Source: Clostridiales bacterium
Lineage (GTDB): Bacteria > Bacillota > Clostridia > Christensenellales > UMGS416
Direction of reading: 5' to 3'
Assembly: GCA_012515725.1 (NCBI GenBank)
Contig: JAAYXU010000073.1
Location: 1-21,704 of the forward strand
Length of the DNA stretch: 21,704 nucleotides
Shown: piece by piece, positions 14,697-21,704 of the stretch
How the letters are laid out: each line of letters starts with the position of its first letter
Numbering within the stretch: the stretch's first letter is position 1
Position numbers and translations under genes: made by a program
Notes under the pieces: model-generated
What the model saw: only the letters and a program-made list of their open reading frames with translations
Told to the model about the DNA's origin: nothing
Database searches by the model: none

Positions 14697-15182
14697 CTAA
14701 TTCATCGCTCGCAGTTTTTTTTGAACCCGATCCAGTATGGCGTCGGGCACAAGACCAGTCAGGTCGCCGCCCAGCATGCCCACGTCGCGCACCACCGTCG
14801 AGCTAAGCGGCGCGTAGGCGGGCTCGGCGGGCAGAAATATAGTATCCATACCGGGATTGATACGGCGGTTCATGAGCGCCATCTGGGTCTCGTACTCATA
14901 GTCCGAAGCCCGTCGCACGCCGCGCACCACCGCCGATGCGCCCCGTAACCGCGCGTATTCGGCCAGGAGCCCGCCAAATGACTCCACCGTAACGCCCGGT
15001 ATGCCGCTGGTCGCAAGCCGGAGCAGCTCGAGACGCTCCTCCATCGTGAATATCGGACTGCGGCCGGTGTTGCGCAGCACCGCCACGATCAGGCGTCCGC
15101 TCAGCGATGCCGCCCTCTCGATGATGTTCATATGGCCCACCGTAACCGGATCAAAGGAACCCGGGTATATCCACAGGCTCAT
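14697..15182 (-). CDS. coaD: Phosphopantetheine adenylyltransferase
   Basis: This 161-aa enzyme joins ATP and 4'-phosphopantetheine to give dephospho-CoA, the penultimate step of coenzyme A synthesis. The N-terminus MSLWIYPGSFDPVTVGHMNI carries the T-x-G-H nucleotidyltransferase motif (residues 14-17). RGVRRASDYEYETQMALMNR and the LSSTVVR (ISSTxxR-type) motif follow. Length is typical. The start at 15182 is chosen because GGGAGG lies 7 nt upstream and the protein then begins as the family does; the open frame to 15248 lies inside rsmD. Start and rsmD stop overlap by 4 nt (ATGA), indicating translational coupling. Confidence 0.96.
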   Translation of the reverse strand: MSLWIYPGSFDPVTVGHMNIIERAASLSGRLIVAVLRNTGRSPIFTMEERLELLRLATSGIPGVTVESFGGLLAEYARLRGASAVVRGVRRASDYEYETQMALMNRRINPGMDTIFLPAEPAYAPLSSTVVRDVGMLGGDLTGLVPDAILDRVQKKLRAMN

Positions 15183-15736
15183 GGGGCTTCCTCCCTTTTT
15201 AGTATGAAGAGCGCCGTGTCTGCGTATCGCCTCTCGTCTGCGGTCCATCCGGCAGGTATCGCGGGTGGCGGCTGCCTGCGGGAGCGCTCCAGCACGACGA
15301 CGCCGCTCCGCGCCATAAGCTCGCCGCAGAGCGAGGCGAGCGCCGCTGCCTCAAAATCCGCGCCGTAGGGCGGATCGATAAACGCGACATCGAACCGCCT
15401 GCCCTCCCGCCCAAAGCGCCCCAGAGCCTGACGAAAATCCGACGCAAGGATCTCATAGCGGTCCTCGGGAACGCCAAAACGGCGCAACACCGCGCCGATC
15501 GCCGTCGCGGCGCGGCGGTCAATATCGCAGAATACGGCGCAGTCCGCGCCGCGGCTTAAGGCCTCGATGCCCAGCGCGCCGCTTCCCGCAAAGAGATCCA
15601 GTACCAAAGCGCCCTCTATGCGGCCGCGCAGTATCGAAAAAAGCGACTCACGGACGCGCTCGGCGGTGGGCCGCGCCGCAAGTCCCCCGGGTATGTCGTA
15701 CCGGCGGCCTCCCAGCGTACCCGCAATGATGCGCAA
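15179..15736 (-). CDS. rsmD: 16S rRNA (guanine(966)-N(2))-methyltransferase
   Basis: This SAM-dependent enzyme methylates G966 of 16S rRNA. From the chosen start it has 185 aa: RIIAGTLGGRRYDIPGG, RPTAERVRESLFSIL, the SAM-binding motif VLDLFAGSGALGIEALSRGA, and the catalytic D-P-P-Y-G. I choose TTG 15736 because AGGGGGC lies about 7 nt upstream, the product then starts in the family's usual way, and it leaves a leader of about 20 nt after the promoter at 15764-15792. The upstream ATG 15754 would be nearly leaderless, and TTG 15772 lies upstream of the predicted transcription start. First gene of an rsmD-coaD-coiled-coil operon. Confidence 0.93.
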   Translation of the reverse strand: MRIIAGTLGGRRYDIPGGLAARPTAERVRESLFSILRGRIEGALVLDLFAGSGALGIEALSRGADCAVFCDIDRRAATAIGAVLRRFGVPEDRYEILASDFRQALGRFGREGRRFDVAFIDPPYGADFEAAALASLCGELMARSGVVVLERSRRQPPPAIPAGWTADERRYADTALFILKREEAP

Positions 15737-15763
15737 TGCGCCGCCCCCTAGCATTTTACCAAC

Positions 15764-15792
15764 ATTGTACAATAAATGCGGAAAGGATACAA
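15764..15792 (-). promoter_or_regulatory. Sigma-A type promoter for the rsmD-coaD operon
   Basis: On the minus strand, TTGTAT (15787-15792, 4 of 6), an exact 17-bp spacer and TACAAT (15764-15769, 5 of 6). The predicted start near 15757 supports TTG 15736 as the rsmD start codon. Confidence 0.7.
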
Positions 15793-15922
15793 GCAGGAGC
15801 AGAAAGTTATCGGGCTAACGCCTGATATTGTGGGCGATGCCAGCGGCGCTTTGTATTTGTCGTATGAGCATGAGGAGGTGTTTTTATCGAAAAGGAGCAG
15901 AGCCATGCGCCGCTCATCATAA
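15776..15922 (+). CDS. Possible 48-residue small protein or gene remnant
   Basis: An open frame from ATG 15776 to TAA 15922 reads, in its centre, IGLTPDIVGDASGALYLSYE followed by HEEVFLSKRS. This composition looks more protein-like than most chance frames in this G+C-rich window. Against it, no ribosome-binding site precedes the ATG, an in-frame stop lies immediately upstream, and its 5' end overlaps the rsmD promoter on the other strand. I do not recognise the product. It may be a decayed gene fragment or chance. Confidence 0.22.
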   Translation: MRKGYKQEQKVIGLTPDIVGDASGALYLSYEHEEVFLSKRSRAMRRSS

Positions 15923-16075
15923 TGAAAGCGTTCCCATGACAGAATAATTTTTTCTTGACTGTGTATAAAGATGCTAGGATCGGACATAATGAGGGTGCGG
16001 AACGCGACGACACCCCATCGTCACACCGCCGGAGCTTCTCCGAAACGTTCTTCCTTCAAATTCTCCTCTCCCCAG

Positions 16076-16098
16076 TGCCGGAGGCCCCCCCTCCGGCA
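16076..16098 (-). terminator. Hairpin directly after the membrane protein stop codon
   Basis: A perfect 9-bp stem TGCCGGAGG / CCTCCGGCA with a 5-nt homopolymer loop (GGGGG on the minus strand) begins at the base after the TGA stop. No T-run follows on the minus strand, so termination would be inefficient or factor-dependent; it may instead protect the 3' end of the alr operon transcript. Confidence 0.45.
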
Positions 16099-16728
16099 TC
16101 AACCTTTTTGGGGATTGCCCGCTGATCCGCGCCCCTGGGGTTGGGACTTTTGCCGGCTTTTGATTTTCTTCTCGTTTCGAGCGATGATCGTACGGATGCG
16201 TCTTTTCTTGGTCGGCCCGCTCCGATACGCGAGTCCCGCCAGCGCCGTGAATGCGGCCGCGTATAGGATATACGTCCACCACGCGTAACCCGTTAGCGCG
16301 CTCATTTCAGAAAACATGACATACCAGACATTCAGAGTGACCCGCAGCGACGAGAGCACCGTATCGCCCAGCGCGGGGATGGCCGTAAGAAGCGCGATGA
16401 GAGCGAACGGCGCCTGCGCGACCGCGCCGATGATGAAGCCGTTGGCGGGCTTAAAATGAACCGGCACGCCCAACATGGGCTCGCGTCCGACCCGCTCCAG
16501 TCTCTTTTTCTCAAGCTCGTCGGATGTGATATCCCGCAGACCCATATCGGAAAGCGATCCCCAGACAAACAGCAGCAATATGAACACGCACAGACCATTG
16601 AGCGTGTATCCCAGCCATTCATCCTCGGTCAGTCCTCCCAGACTGAACATGATGACCAGGCATATGACGGTGATGATCGCGTTCATGCCCAGGAGCTGCA
16701 GCGTTTTCTTCCAGATGTTGTACGGCAT
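16099..16728 (-). CDS. Uncharacterised multi-span membrane protein
   Basis: I do not recognise this 209-aa protein. It has hydrophobic segments at about residues 10-31, 40-60, 97-119 and 148-168, with a weaker one near 125-142. Between the second and third is a charged cytoplasmic-looking loop (SDELEKKRLERVGREPM), and the tail from 172 is strongly basic (KKRRIRTIIARNEKKIKSRQ). GGAGG lies 7 nt before the ATG. It is the last gene of the ACT-alr-cyclo-ligase run, 18 bp after the cyclo-ligase stop, so it is probably co-transcribed. The basic tail could contact lipid head groups or nucleic acid, but nothing shows this. A hairpin follows immediately. Confidence 0.8.
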   Translation of the reverse strand: MPYNIWKKTLQLLGMNAIITVICLVIMFSLGGLTEDEWLGYTLNGLCVFILLLFVWGSLSDMGLRDITSDELEKKRLERVGREPMLGVPVHFKPANGFIIGAVAQAPFALIALLTAIPALGDTVLSSLRVTLNVWYVMFSEMSALTGYAWWTYILYAAAFTALAGLAYRSGPTKKRRIRTIIARNEKKIKSRQKSQPQGRGSAGNPQKG

Positions 16729-16746
16729 ATCGCATCCTCCAGACGT

Positions 16747-17331
16747 TTATTCCGGCTCGGGATATTGCGTGCCTTCCTCGGTGACGACCGCAATCGGGCG
16801 CTCGCCTTCCCGTCCGGGGATCCGCTCCGCCCGCTGACCGGCAAAGGCCGCCGCTACTACCGTAGCTTCGGGCCGCAGGGAAAGCAGAAACCGATCATAG
16901 TATCCGGCTCCGTAGCCCAAACGATACCCGCGGCTGTCGAACGCCACGGCCGGAATCACCGCCAGGTCGACAACAGCGGGATCAACAAGCCCGTGGCGGC
17001 GCGGGTCGGGCTCCGCGATCCCATACGCGCCGGGTACCATTTCCCGCAGATCCGAAACCGCGCGCAGCTCCAGCGCATGCTCGCTTTTAAGGCAGCGGGG
17101 GTAAACCACGGTCTTTCCCGCGGCGGCCGCGGCCGCGTGCAGAGCGTCGGTATCTGCCTCGCACCGGAAGGCGCGGTAGAGCATGACTACTCCCGAGGCT
17201 CTCCAGGCGTCAAGCCCCGCGATATGCTCTGCGATGGCGGCGGAGCGGCTGGCGCGCGACTCCGGGGTCAGCGCCAGACGCCAGCAAAGGGCGAGGCGGC
17301 GCAGCTCGCCGCGCAGCTCACGGTCAGCCAT
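16747..17331 (-). CDS. 5-formyltetrahydrofolate cyclo-ligase
   Basis: This 194-aa cytoplasmic enzyme uses ATP to convert 5-formyl-THF to 5,10-methenyl-THF, returning the inhibitory storage form to the one-carbon pool. The clearest evidence is the family signature GYRLGYGAGYYDRFL (residues 135-149), preceded by VDLAVIPAVAFD. Length is normal. The start overlaps the alr stop by 8 nt and has only a weak ribosome-binding site, so translation probably depends on coupling to alr. The N-terminal third is unusually Ala-rich, in line with the base composition. Confidence 0.93.
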   Translation of the reverse strand: MADRELRGELRRLALCWRLALTPESRASRSAAIAEHIAGLDAWRASGVVMLYRAFRCEADTDALHAAAAAAGKTVVYPRCLKSEHALELRAVSDLREMVPGAYGIAEPDPRRHGLVDPAVVDLAVIPAVAFDSRGYRLGYGAGYYDRFLLSLRPEATVVAAAFAGQRAERIPGREGERPIAVVTEEGTQYPEPE

Positions 17332-18427
17332 GGTGGATCCGGGGTATCCTGGGGCCTATGCAGGTGACGATCTCGTAGTGGATGGTGTGCGCGATGGCGG
17401 CAAGCTCTCCCGCTGTGATCTCCTCGTCGGCCTGCTTTCCCAGCAGCACCGCCTCGTCTCCCACCTTCACGCCGGGTATGCCCGAGACGTCCGCCATGCA
17501 CTGGTCCATGCATACAAGGCCCACGACAGGCGCCCGGCGTCCTCCTATGAGCACGTCGGCCCTGCCTCCGAAAGCGCGCCGGTATCCGTCGGCATATCCG
17601 ACCGGGAGCGTCGCGATGGTACGCGGACCGGTGGCCGTGTACGTGCGTCCGTAACCGACCGTTTCACCCGCCTCGATGCGCTTTAGGCACACGATGCGCG
17701 TGATCCACGAAAGGGCAGGCTGCAGATTAGGATTCGCATCGCCCGCAGGATCCAGTCCGTACATCACGATACCCAGCCGCACCCAGTCCATATGCGCGAA
17801 CGCATGGCGCATCGCCGCGGCGCTGTTGCCTATGTGAAGGCGAGGCGAAAATCCCGCCTCGCGCGCCTGCTCCGCCGCCTGCCGGAACACATCGTACTGC
17901 CTGCGCGTGAACGAGTCATCGGCCTCCTCCGCCGCCGCGAAATGGCTGAACATGCCGGTCAGGCGTACCCGGGGACACTCCCAGAGTGCTTCCAGCAGCG
18001 CCGAAAGCTCCCGGCCGGGTCGCGCGCCGCTGCGGTTCATGCCTGTCTCGATTTTGATGTGAATCGGCACTGCGCGGTCGGGCGCGGCGGCCTTGGATAG
18101 CGCGTAGATCATCTCGGAGGTATAAACCGCGGGGATCAGGCGGTGCTTTAAAAGCGTGGGAGCGCACTGGGGCAGCAGACCTCCCAGCACCAGCACCGGA
18201 GCGCCGATCCCGGCCTCGCGCAGCTGCGCGCCCTCGGCGTCGGTCGCCACGGCCAGCATGCTCACGCCGCATCCCAGCGCACGGCGGGCCACCTCAAACA
18301 TTCCGTGGCCGTATGCGTTGGCCTTGACCACGGCTATCATCCCGGTCTCGGGTCCAAGCCCCTGCCGCACAAACCCGATGTTGCGCTCGATGGCCGACAG
18401 ATCCACGATGACCCGGGTCGCGCTCAT
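17324..18427 (-). CDS. alr: Alanine racemase
   Basis: This 367-aa PLP enzyme interconverts L- and D-alanine for peptidoglycan; in sporeformers alanine racemase can also affect germination. The PLP lysine is K35 in VVKANAYGHG, and the second catalytic residue, Tyr259, lies in VGYGRTYTA. Other landmarks are HIKIETGMNRSG, HIGNSAAAM, VRLGIVMYGLDP, LPVGYADGYRR and VCMDQCM. Length is typical. AAAGGA overlaps the stop of the ACT protein, 12 bp upstream, so the genes are tightly coupled. The stop overlaps the cyclo-ligase start. Confidence 0.96.
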   Translation of the reverse strand: MSATRVIVDLSAIERNIGFVRQGLGPETGMIAVVKANAYGHGMFEVARRALGCGVSMLAVATDAEGAQLREAGIGAPVLVLGGLLPQCAPTLLKHRLIPAVYTSEMIYALSKAAAPDRAVPIHIKIETGMNRSGARPGRELSALLEALWECPRVRLTGMFSHFAAAEEADDSFTRRQYDVFRQAAEQAREAGFSPRLHIGNSAAAMRHAFAHMDWVRLGIVMYGLDPAGDANPNLQPALSWITRIVCLKRIEAGETVGYGRTYTATGPRTIATLPVGYADGYRRAFGGRADVLIGGRRAPVVGLVCMDQCMADVSGIPGVKVGDEAVLLGKQADEEITAGELAAIAHTIHYEIVTCIGPRIPRIHHG

Positions 18428-18439
18428 TCGGACAGTCCT

Positions 18440-18871
18440 TTACTTAAGGTCATACAGATCCTCCTGAAGGAGAATCCGCACGCCCCGGGATTCGAGTATG
18501 CTCCGGGCCGCCGCTACGTCGTCCACCTTGAAGAGGATGAGCGCGTATTCCTTGGGATTACGGACGAACGAGTACAGATACTCCACGCTCACGCCCTTTT
18601 CGAGAAGCGTCTCCAGCACCTCAGCCAGCCCGCCCGGCCGGTCGGGTACCGTGACTGCCAGCACCTCTGTCAGATTGACGGTATATCCGGCGGCCCTCAG
18701 AGATGCGAGCGCCTTCTCGTTGTCGTCGACTATGGCTCTGAGGATGCCGAAGTTGGTCGTGTCGGCGATGGATAACGCCAGCAGATCAACACCCGCTTCG
18801 CCCAGCACGCGGGTCATGTGCGCCAGCCGTCCCTTTGTGTTTTCGAGGAATACCGATAACTGTCTGACCAT
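18440..18871 (-). CDS. Tandem ACT-domain protein (amino acid-binding)
   Basis: This 143-aa protein consists of two ACT domains (about 1-66 and 70-143) and nothing else. The first begins VRQLSVFLENTKGRLAHMTR, the second VLAVTVPDRPGGLAEVLETL. ACT domains bind amino acids, usually as regulators. ATG 18871 is preferred over 18895 because AAGGAGG lies 8 nt upstream and the family's usual start is then reproduced. Two-ACT proteins of this kind commonly accompany ior and paaK genes, where sensing an aromatic amino acid is the usual guess. Here it follows paaK by 102 bp but has its own promoter and leads into alr. Confidence 0.9.
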   Translation of the reverse strand: MVRQLSVFLENTKGRLAHMTRVLGEAGVDLLALSIADTTNFGILRAIVDDNEKALASLRAAGYTVNLTEVLAVTVPDRPGGLAEVLETLLEKGVSVEYLYSFVRNPKEYALILFKVDDVAAARSILESRGVRILLQEDLYDLK

Positions 18872-18910
18872 GCTCCTGTCCTCCTTGGCAATCATTGGAT
18901 CACCCTTTAT

Positions 18911-18939
18911 AGTATACCATACTCGCGCCGCCCGGTAAA
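18911..18939 (-). promoter_or_regulatory. Promoter for the ACT-alr-cyclo-ligase operon
   Basis: On the minus strand, TTTACC (18934-18939, 4 of 6), a 17-bp spacer and TATACT (18911-18916, 5 of 6); the spacer ends in TATGG, so a TG dinucleotide also lies near the -10. Predicted leader of about 33 nt to ATG 18871. Confidence 0.68.
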
Positions 18940-18973
18940 AGGCCGCGTTTTTTAAGTAAAAACGGGCTGCTGA

Positions 18974-20278
18974 CTAGGAGAGAGTCCGCTTGTCCAGCAC
19001 CCTTCTGGCCTTGCCCTGGCTGCGCTCGATGGACTTAGGCTCCACCAGCTTGACGCCCACCGACAGCCCCAGCAGCGATTCCAGTTCCCGTGTGATGCGG
19101 TGCCGTATTTCCTCTACGCGTCGCACCTCGTCGGAGAAAAGCCGGTCGCTCATCTCGACCCAGACCTCAAGCCTGTCAAGATTGTTGACACGCTCCACGA
19201 CCAGCAGGTAATGCGGCTCCACCTCGGTGTATGTGACCAGCACGCTTTCCACCTGCGTCGGGAACACATTGACGCCACGGATGATGATCATATCGTCCGA
19301 GCGTCCCAGCACCTTGTTCATGCGCACATGGGTGCGCCCGCACTGGCAGGCTTCCCGGGACAGGCTCGTCAGATCCCGCGTACGGTAGCGAATGACCGGG
19401 ATCCCTTCCTTCGTGATCGTCGTAAAGACCAGCTCCCCCTCCTGCCCGTCGGGCAGAACCCGGCCGGTTGCCGGATCGATGATTTCAGGCAGGAAATGGT
19501 CCTCGTTCACGTGAAGACCCTGCTGTATCTCGCACTCGAAGGCGACGCCCGGGCCAATAACCTCCGAAAGTCCGTATATGTCCGTGGCCCGTATGCCGAG
19601 CTTGCGCTCTATTTCCCGGCGCATGCCGTTGGTCCACGGCTCCGCGCCGAACACGCCGTACTTGAGTATGATGTCCCGTGTGGGATCGATGCCCTCTTCG
19701 GCCATGGCTTCTGCCAGATACAGCGCATAGGAGGGAGTGCATGTCAGCATCGTGGTGCCGAAGTCCTTCATGAGCATTATCTGGCGCTGCGTGTTGCCTC
19801 CCGAGATCGGTATGACCGAAGCGCCGATGAGCTCGGCCCCGTAGTGGACGCCCAGCCCGCCTGTGAAAAGGCCGTATCCGTACGCGTTCTGTATTACCGC
19901 GTTCTTGTCGGCTCCGGCGCAGGTCAGCGTACGGGCCATGAGCTCCGCCCAGGTCTGTATGTCGCGCTGCGTGTAACCGACCACGGTGGGTTTGCCCGTA
20001 GTGCCCGAGCTTGCGTGTATGCGCACGATTTCCGACAGCGGCACCGCGAACAGTCCGTACGGGTAATTGTCGCGCAGATCCTGCTTGGTGGTAAAGGGCA
20101 GAAGGGCCAGATCCTCGAGCGACCGGATGTCTCCGGGAGCGACGCCAGTCTCCTGCATACGGTTTCGGTAATAGGGGACGTTCTGATACACGTGATGGAT
20201 CGTGCGGATCAGCCGCTTTGTTTGCAGCTCCCGCAGCTTCTCTGGCTCCATGCACTCCGCGGATGGGTTCCAGTACAT
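18974..20278 (-). CDS. paaK: Phenylacetate--CoA ligase family enzyme
   Basis: This 434-aa AMP-forming acyl-CoA ligase has the P-loop-like motif SSGTTGKPT at 90-98, YGLSE at 235-239, YRTRDL at 298-303, and GRSDDMIIIRGVNVFP at 325-340. A C-terminal SQGKARR places the likely catalytic lysine at 423. CQCGR at 311-315 is typical of PaaK. It converts aryl acetates + ATP + CoA to aryl-acetyl-CoA, AMP and PPi. Being directly linked to iorAB suggests it handles phenylacetate, indoleacetate or hydroxyphenylacetate; the net direction in vivo is open. Its ATG shares one base with the iorB stop (TAATG), and AGGGTGA lies upstream. I see no strong terminator after it. Confidence 0.93.
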   Translation of the reverse strand: MYWNPSAECMEPEKLRELQTKRLIRTIHHVYQNVPYYRNRMQETGVAPGDIRSLEDLALLPFTTKQDLRDNYPYGLFAVPLSEIVRIHASSGTTGKPTVVGYTQRDIQTWAELMARTLTCAGADKNAVIQNAYGYGLFTGGLGVHYGAELIGASVIPISGGNTQRQIMLMKDFGTTMLTCTPSYALYLAEAMAEEGIDPTRDIILKYGVFGAEPWTNGMRREIERKLGIRATDIYGLSEVIGPGVAFECEIQQGLHVNEDHFLPEIIDPATGRVLPDGQEGELVFTTITKEGIPVIRYRTRDLTSLSREACQCGRTHVRMNKVLGRSDDMIIIRGVNVFPTQVESVLVTYTEVEPHYLLVVERVNNLDRLEVWVEMSDRLFSDEVRRVEEIRHRITRELESLLGLSVGVKLVEPKSIERSQGKARRVLDKRTLS

Positions 20279-20868
20279 TATGAATCACCCTCGATAATAA
20301 GATTGTATCCCGCGTCGAAAGCCGCGCGGTTCACATCGTATGTCCCCGGCGGCAGGCACTCGCCGACCGCGTCGAGCCATGTCTGACGGCTGATACCAGT
20401 AAGGCGGGCCATCCGCCCCAACATCACGGTATTGACGGCGCGGATGCTTCCCGCCTGCCGCGCCAGTTCCAGCGCGTCCACGGCGTCTACCGCGACGTCC
20501 GAGGCGCACAGTCTTGGCAGCGCGTCGTCCGGATACCGCGCTGTGCCCGCGACGACCGTCATGGGCGCGATCCGCTGCGTGCTGACGATCACCCGGCCGC
20601 CCTTTTTGACAAGATGCACGTTGCGCAGCGCCTCGATCAGCTCAAAGGAGATCATATAGTCGGCGCCGCCTTCCTCTATGAGCGGGGAGGCTACCTCGTC
20701 CCCAATGCGCACATAGGTGATGACGCTCCCGCCCCGCTGCGCCATACCGTGTACCTCGGAAACCTTTACGTCCCGTCCCAGCCTGCAGGCCAGCGCGCCC
20801 AGTATCCGGCTGGTGAGCAGCGTTCCCTGGCCGCCTACGCCGGTAATGAGTATGTTCATTTCCCGCAT
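20278..20868 (-). CDS. iorB: Indolepyruvate ferredoxin oxidoreductase, beta subunit
   Basis: This 196-aa gamma-type domain protein is the small subunit of the enzyme that oxidatively decarboxylates aryl pyruvates to aryl-acetyl-CoA, reducing ferredoxin. Visible motifs are NILITGVGGQGTLLTSRILG (residues 5-24) and VSEVHGMAQRGGSV (about 36-49), both characteristic. Two starts are close: ATG 20868 has GGAGG 9 nt upstream and is used here; ATG 20859 overlaps the iorA stop as ATGA and would remove three residues. Either way it is coupled to iorA. It is followed by paaK with a one-base overlap. Confidence 0.94.
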   Translation of the reverse strand: MREMNILITGVGGQGTLLTSRILGALACRLGRDVKVSEVHGMAQRGGSVITYVRIGDEVASPLIEEGGADYMISFELIEALRNVHLVKKGGRVIVSTQRIAPMTVVAGTARYPDDALPRLCASDVAVDAVDALELARQAGSIRAVNTVMLGRMARLTGISRQTWLDAVGECLPPGTYDVNRAAFDAGYNLIIEGDS

Positions 20869-21704
20869 GAGCCGTTTCCTCCCCCGATGGCGTCCGCCGG
20901 GCACACCCCGGCGCACAGGCCGCAGCCCGTGCACAGCGCCGGGTCGATCTCCGCCCTGCCGTCCCGCATCGAAAGGGCCGGACAGCCCAGTCCGATGCAG
21001 CGCCTGCATCCGATGCACAGCGCCGCGTCCACGCTGGCGGGCGTACCGCGGCTTTTCCTGTCGAGCAGCGCGCACGCCCGCCGTGCGATCACGACCGATG
21101 GCCCGTTATGCTCCATCGCGCGGCGAATCGCCGCCTCGGCGGCGCGCAGATCATAGGGGTCGACGACCGCTATATCGGTGACGCCCACAGCCCGGCAGAG
21201 CGCTTCCAGATCCACGCGGGGCGCCTGCTCCCCGTGTATATTCAGCCCGGTGGCCGGATTCTGCTGGTGCCCGGTCATGCCGGTGGTCGAGTTGTCGAGT
21301 ATGATAACCGTCGTGCGTCCGCCGTTGTACACGGTGTCGATGAGCCCGGTGATTCCCGAGTGTATGAACGTCGAATCCCCGATGACCGCAACGATATTGC
21401 GAGCGCTTTCCCGTCCAAGCGCCTTCTCCATGCCAAGGGCCATGCCGATGGACGCGCCCATACACACGCATGTGTCCATCGCCGAGAGCGGCGGCAGCGT
21501 TCCCAGCGTATAGCAGCCGATGTCGCCGGTCACGGTGGCTTTGAGCTTGCCCAGCACATAGAATACGCCGCGGTGCTGACAGCCCGGGCACAGCGCCGGA
21601 GGGCGCGCCGGAAGATCCGCCGCGGCTGGCCGGGACTCACGCGCCGCGCCTCCGATCGCCGCGGCGATGTCTCGCGCCGAGTACTCGCCCTGCACGGAAA
21701 AGAG
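20856..21704 (-). CDS. iorA: Indolepyruvate ferredoxin oxidoreductase, alpha subunit, C-terminal part
   Basis: The 282 C-terminal residues are present; the gene starts beyond the right edge and is open at base 21704. It begins near the linker before the TPP-binding domain: CPGCQHRGVFYVL, GDIGCYTLGTLPP, and the metal/TPP-binding region (GDSTFIHSGITGLIDT, then VIILDNSTTGMTGHQQNP). The C-terminus holds two ferredoxin-type [4Fe-4S] sites: CIGCRRCIGLGCP, with one extra residue before the last Cys, and CTGCGLCAGVCP. IorA binds TPP, decarboxylates the aryl pyruvate and passes electrons through the clusters to ferredoxin. It overlaps iorB by 13 bp with the start chosen there. Confidence 0.95.
   Translation of the reverse strand, partial: LFSVQGEYSARDIAAAIGGAARESRPAAADLPARPPALCPGCQHRGVFYVLGKLKATVTGDIGCYTLGTLPPLSAMDTCVCMGASIGMALGMEKALGRESARNIVAVIGDSTFIHSGITGLIDTVYNGGRTTVIILDNSTTGMTGHQQNPATGLNIHGEQAPRVDLEALCRAVGVTDIAVVDPYDLRAAEAAIRRAMEHNGPSVVIARRACALLDRKSRGTPASVDAALCIGCRRCIGLGCPALSMRDGRAEIDPALCTGCGLCAGVCPADAIGGGNGSCGK

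Larger units (their letters stand above)
15737..16098. other. Gene-poor gap between rsmD and the membrane protein gene
   Basis: This 362-bp stretch is the longest in the window without a confident gene. It is less G+C-rich than its surroundings in its middle part. It holds the minus-strand rsmD promoter near its left end, a possible 48-codon plus-strand frame (15776-15922), an AT-rich patch with TTGACT and TGCTAGGAT at 15955-15980 (spacing 14, too short for a normal promoter), and a hairpin at its right end. I recognise no structured RNA. Confidence 0.6.

Noticed and set aside
15955..15980. TTGACT and TGCTAGGAT as a plus-strand promoter
   Set aside because: The spacing is only 14 bp and no plus-strand gene follows; the downstream DNA is antisense to the membrane protein gene.
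16456..17367. Plus-strand open frame of 303 codons over the cyclo-ligase and membrane protein genes
   Set aside because: It crosses two genes that are supported by motif, spacing and ribosome sites on the other strand.
19100..20386. Plus-strand open frame of 428 codons over paaK
   Set aside because: Antisense to a gene with full ligase motifs; the product has no recognisable features.
1..21704. tRNA or rRNA genes, CRISPR arrays, insertion sequences, prophage or integrase genes
   Set aside because: No cloverleaf-like sequence, regularly spaced repeats, transposase motif or long terminal inverted repeats were seen on reading both strands; a covariance-model scan was not possible.

Overview
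The window looks like a G+C-rich, endospore-forming anaerobe of the Clostridia. It carries ylbJ (sporulation), ferredoxin-linked indolepyruvate oxidoreductase genes, acetate kinase, many [4Fe-4S] proteins, AraC/YesN-type regulators and an LplABC/YtcP-type ABC importer. Strong GGAGG ribosome-binding sites precede most genes. AUA isoleucine codons are frequent despite the high G+C. I saw no tRNA, rRNA, CRISPR array, integrase or transposase.

Region 1 (1-2.06 kb) is the end of a carbohydrate ABC importer: the last part of a YtcP-type permease, then a solute-binding lipoprotein closed by a perfect 10-bp terminator. Region 2 (2.1-9.6 kb) is the accessory part and the most interesting. It holds a membrane-bound AraC sensor-regulator, a cytoplasmic two-cluster Fe-S protein of the reductive dehalogenase/QueG superfamily, a TIM-barrel sugar isomerase/epimerase-like protein, a convergent AraC regulator, a close paralogue of the Fe-S protein with a longer C-terminus, and a U32-like cysteine-rich protein. 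It ends at a good terminator. I infer that these genes form a sugar- or glycoside-responsive reductive system of unknown substrate.

Region 3 (9.65-15.8 kb) is housekeeping. It contains ackA, divergent tmcAL (ylbM), a patatin-like lipase (ylbK-like), ylbJ, a coiled-coil protein, coaD (ylbI) and rsmD (ylbH). This is the gene content of the Bacillus ylbH-ylbM cluster, broken into segments of opposite orientation.

A 362-bp gene-poor gap (15,737-16,098) separates this from region 4 (16.1-21.7 kb), which is all on the minus strand. Read in transcription order, iorA (partial), iorB and paaK overlap and form an aryl-pyruvate to aryl-acetyl-CoA module. Next come a promoter, a two-ACT-domain protein, alr, 5-formyl-THF cyclo-ligase and a small membrane protein.

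All calls come from reading sequence and motifs by eye. Percentages are hand counts, and family assignments below about 0.7 confidence need profile searches.
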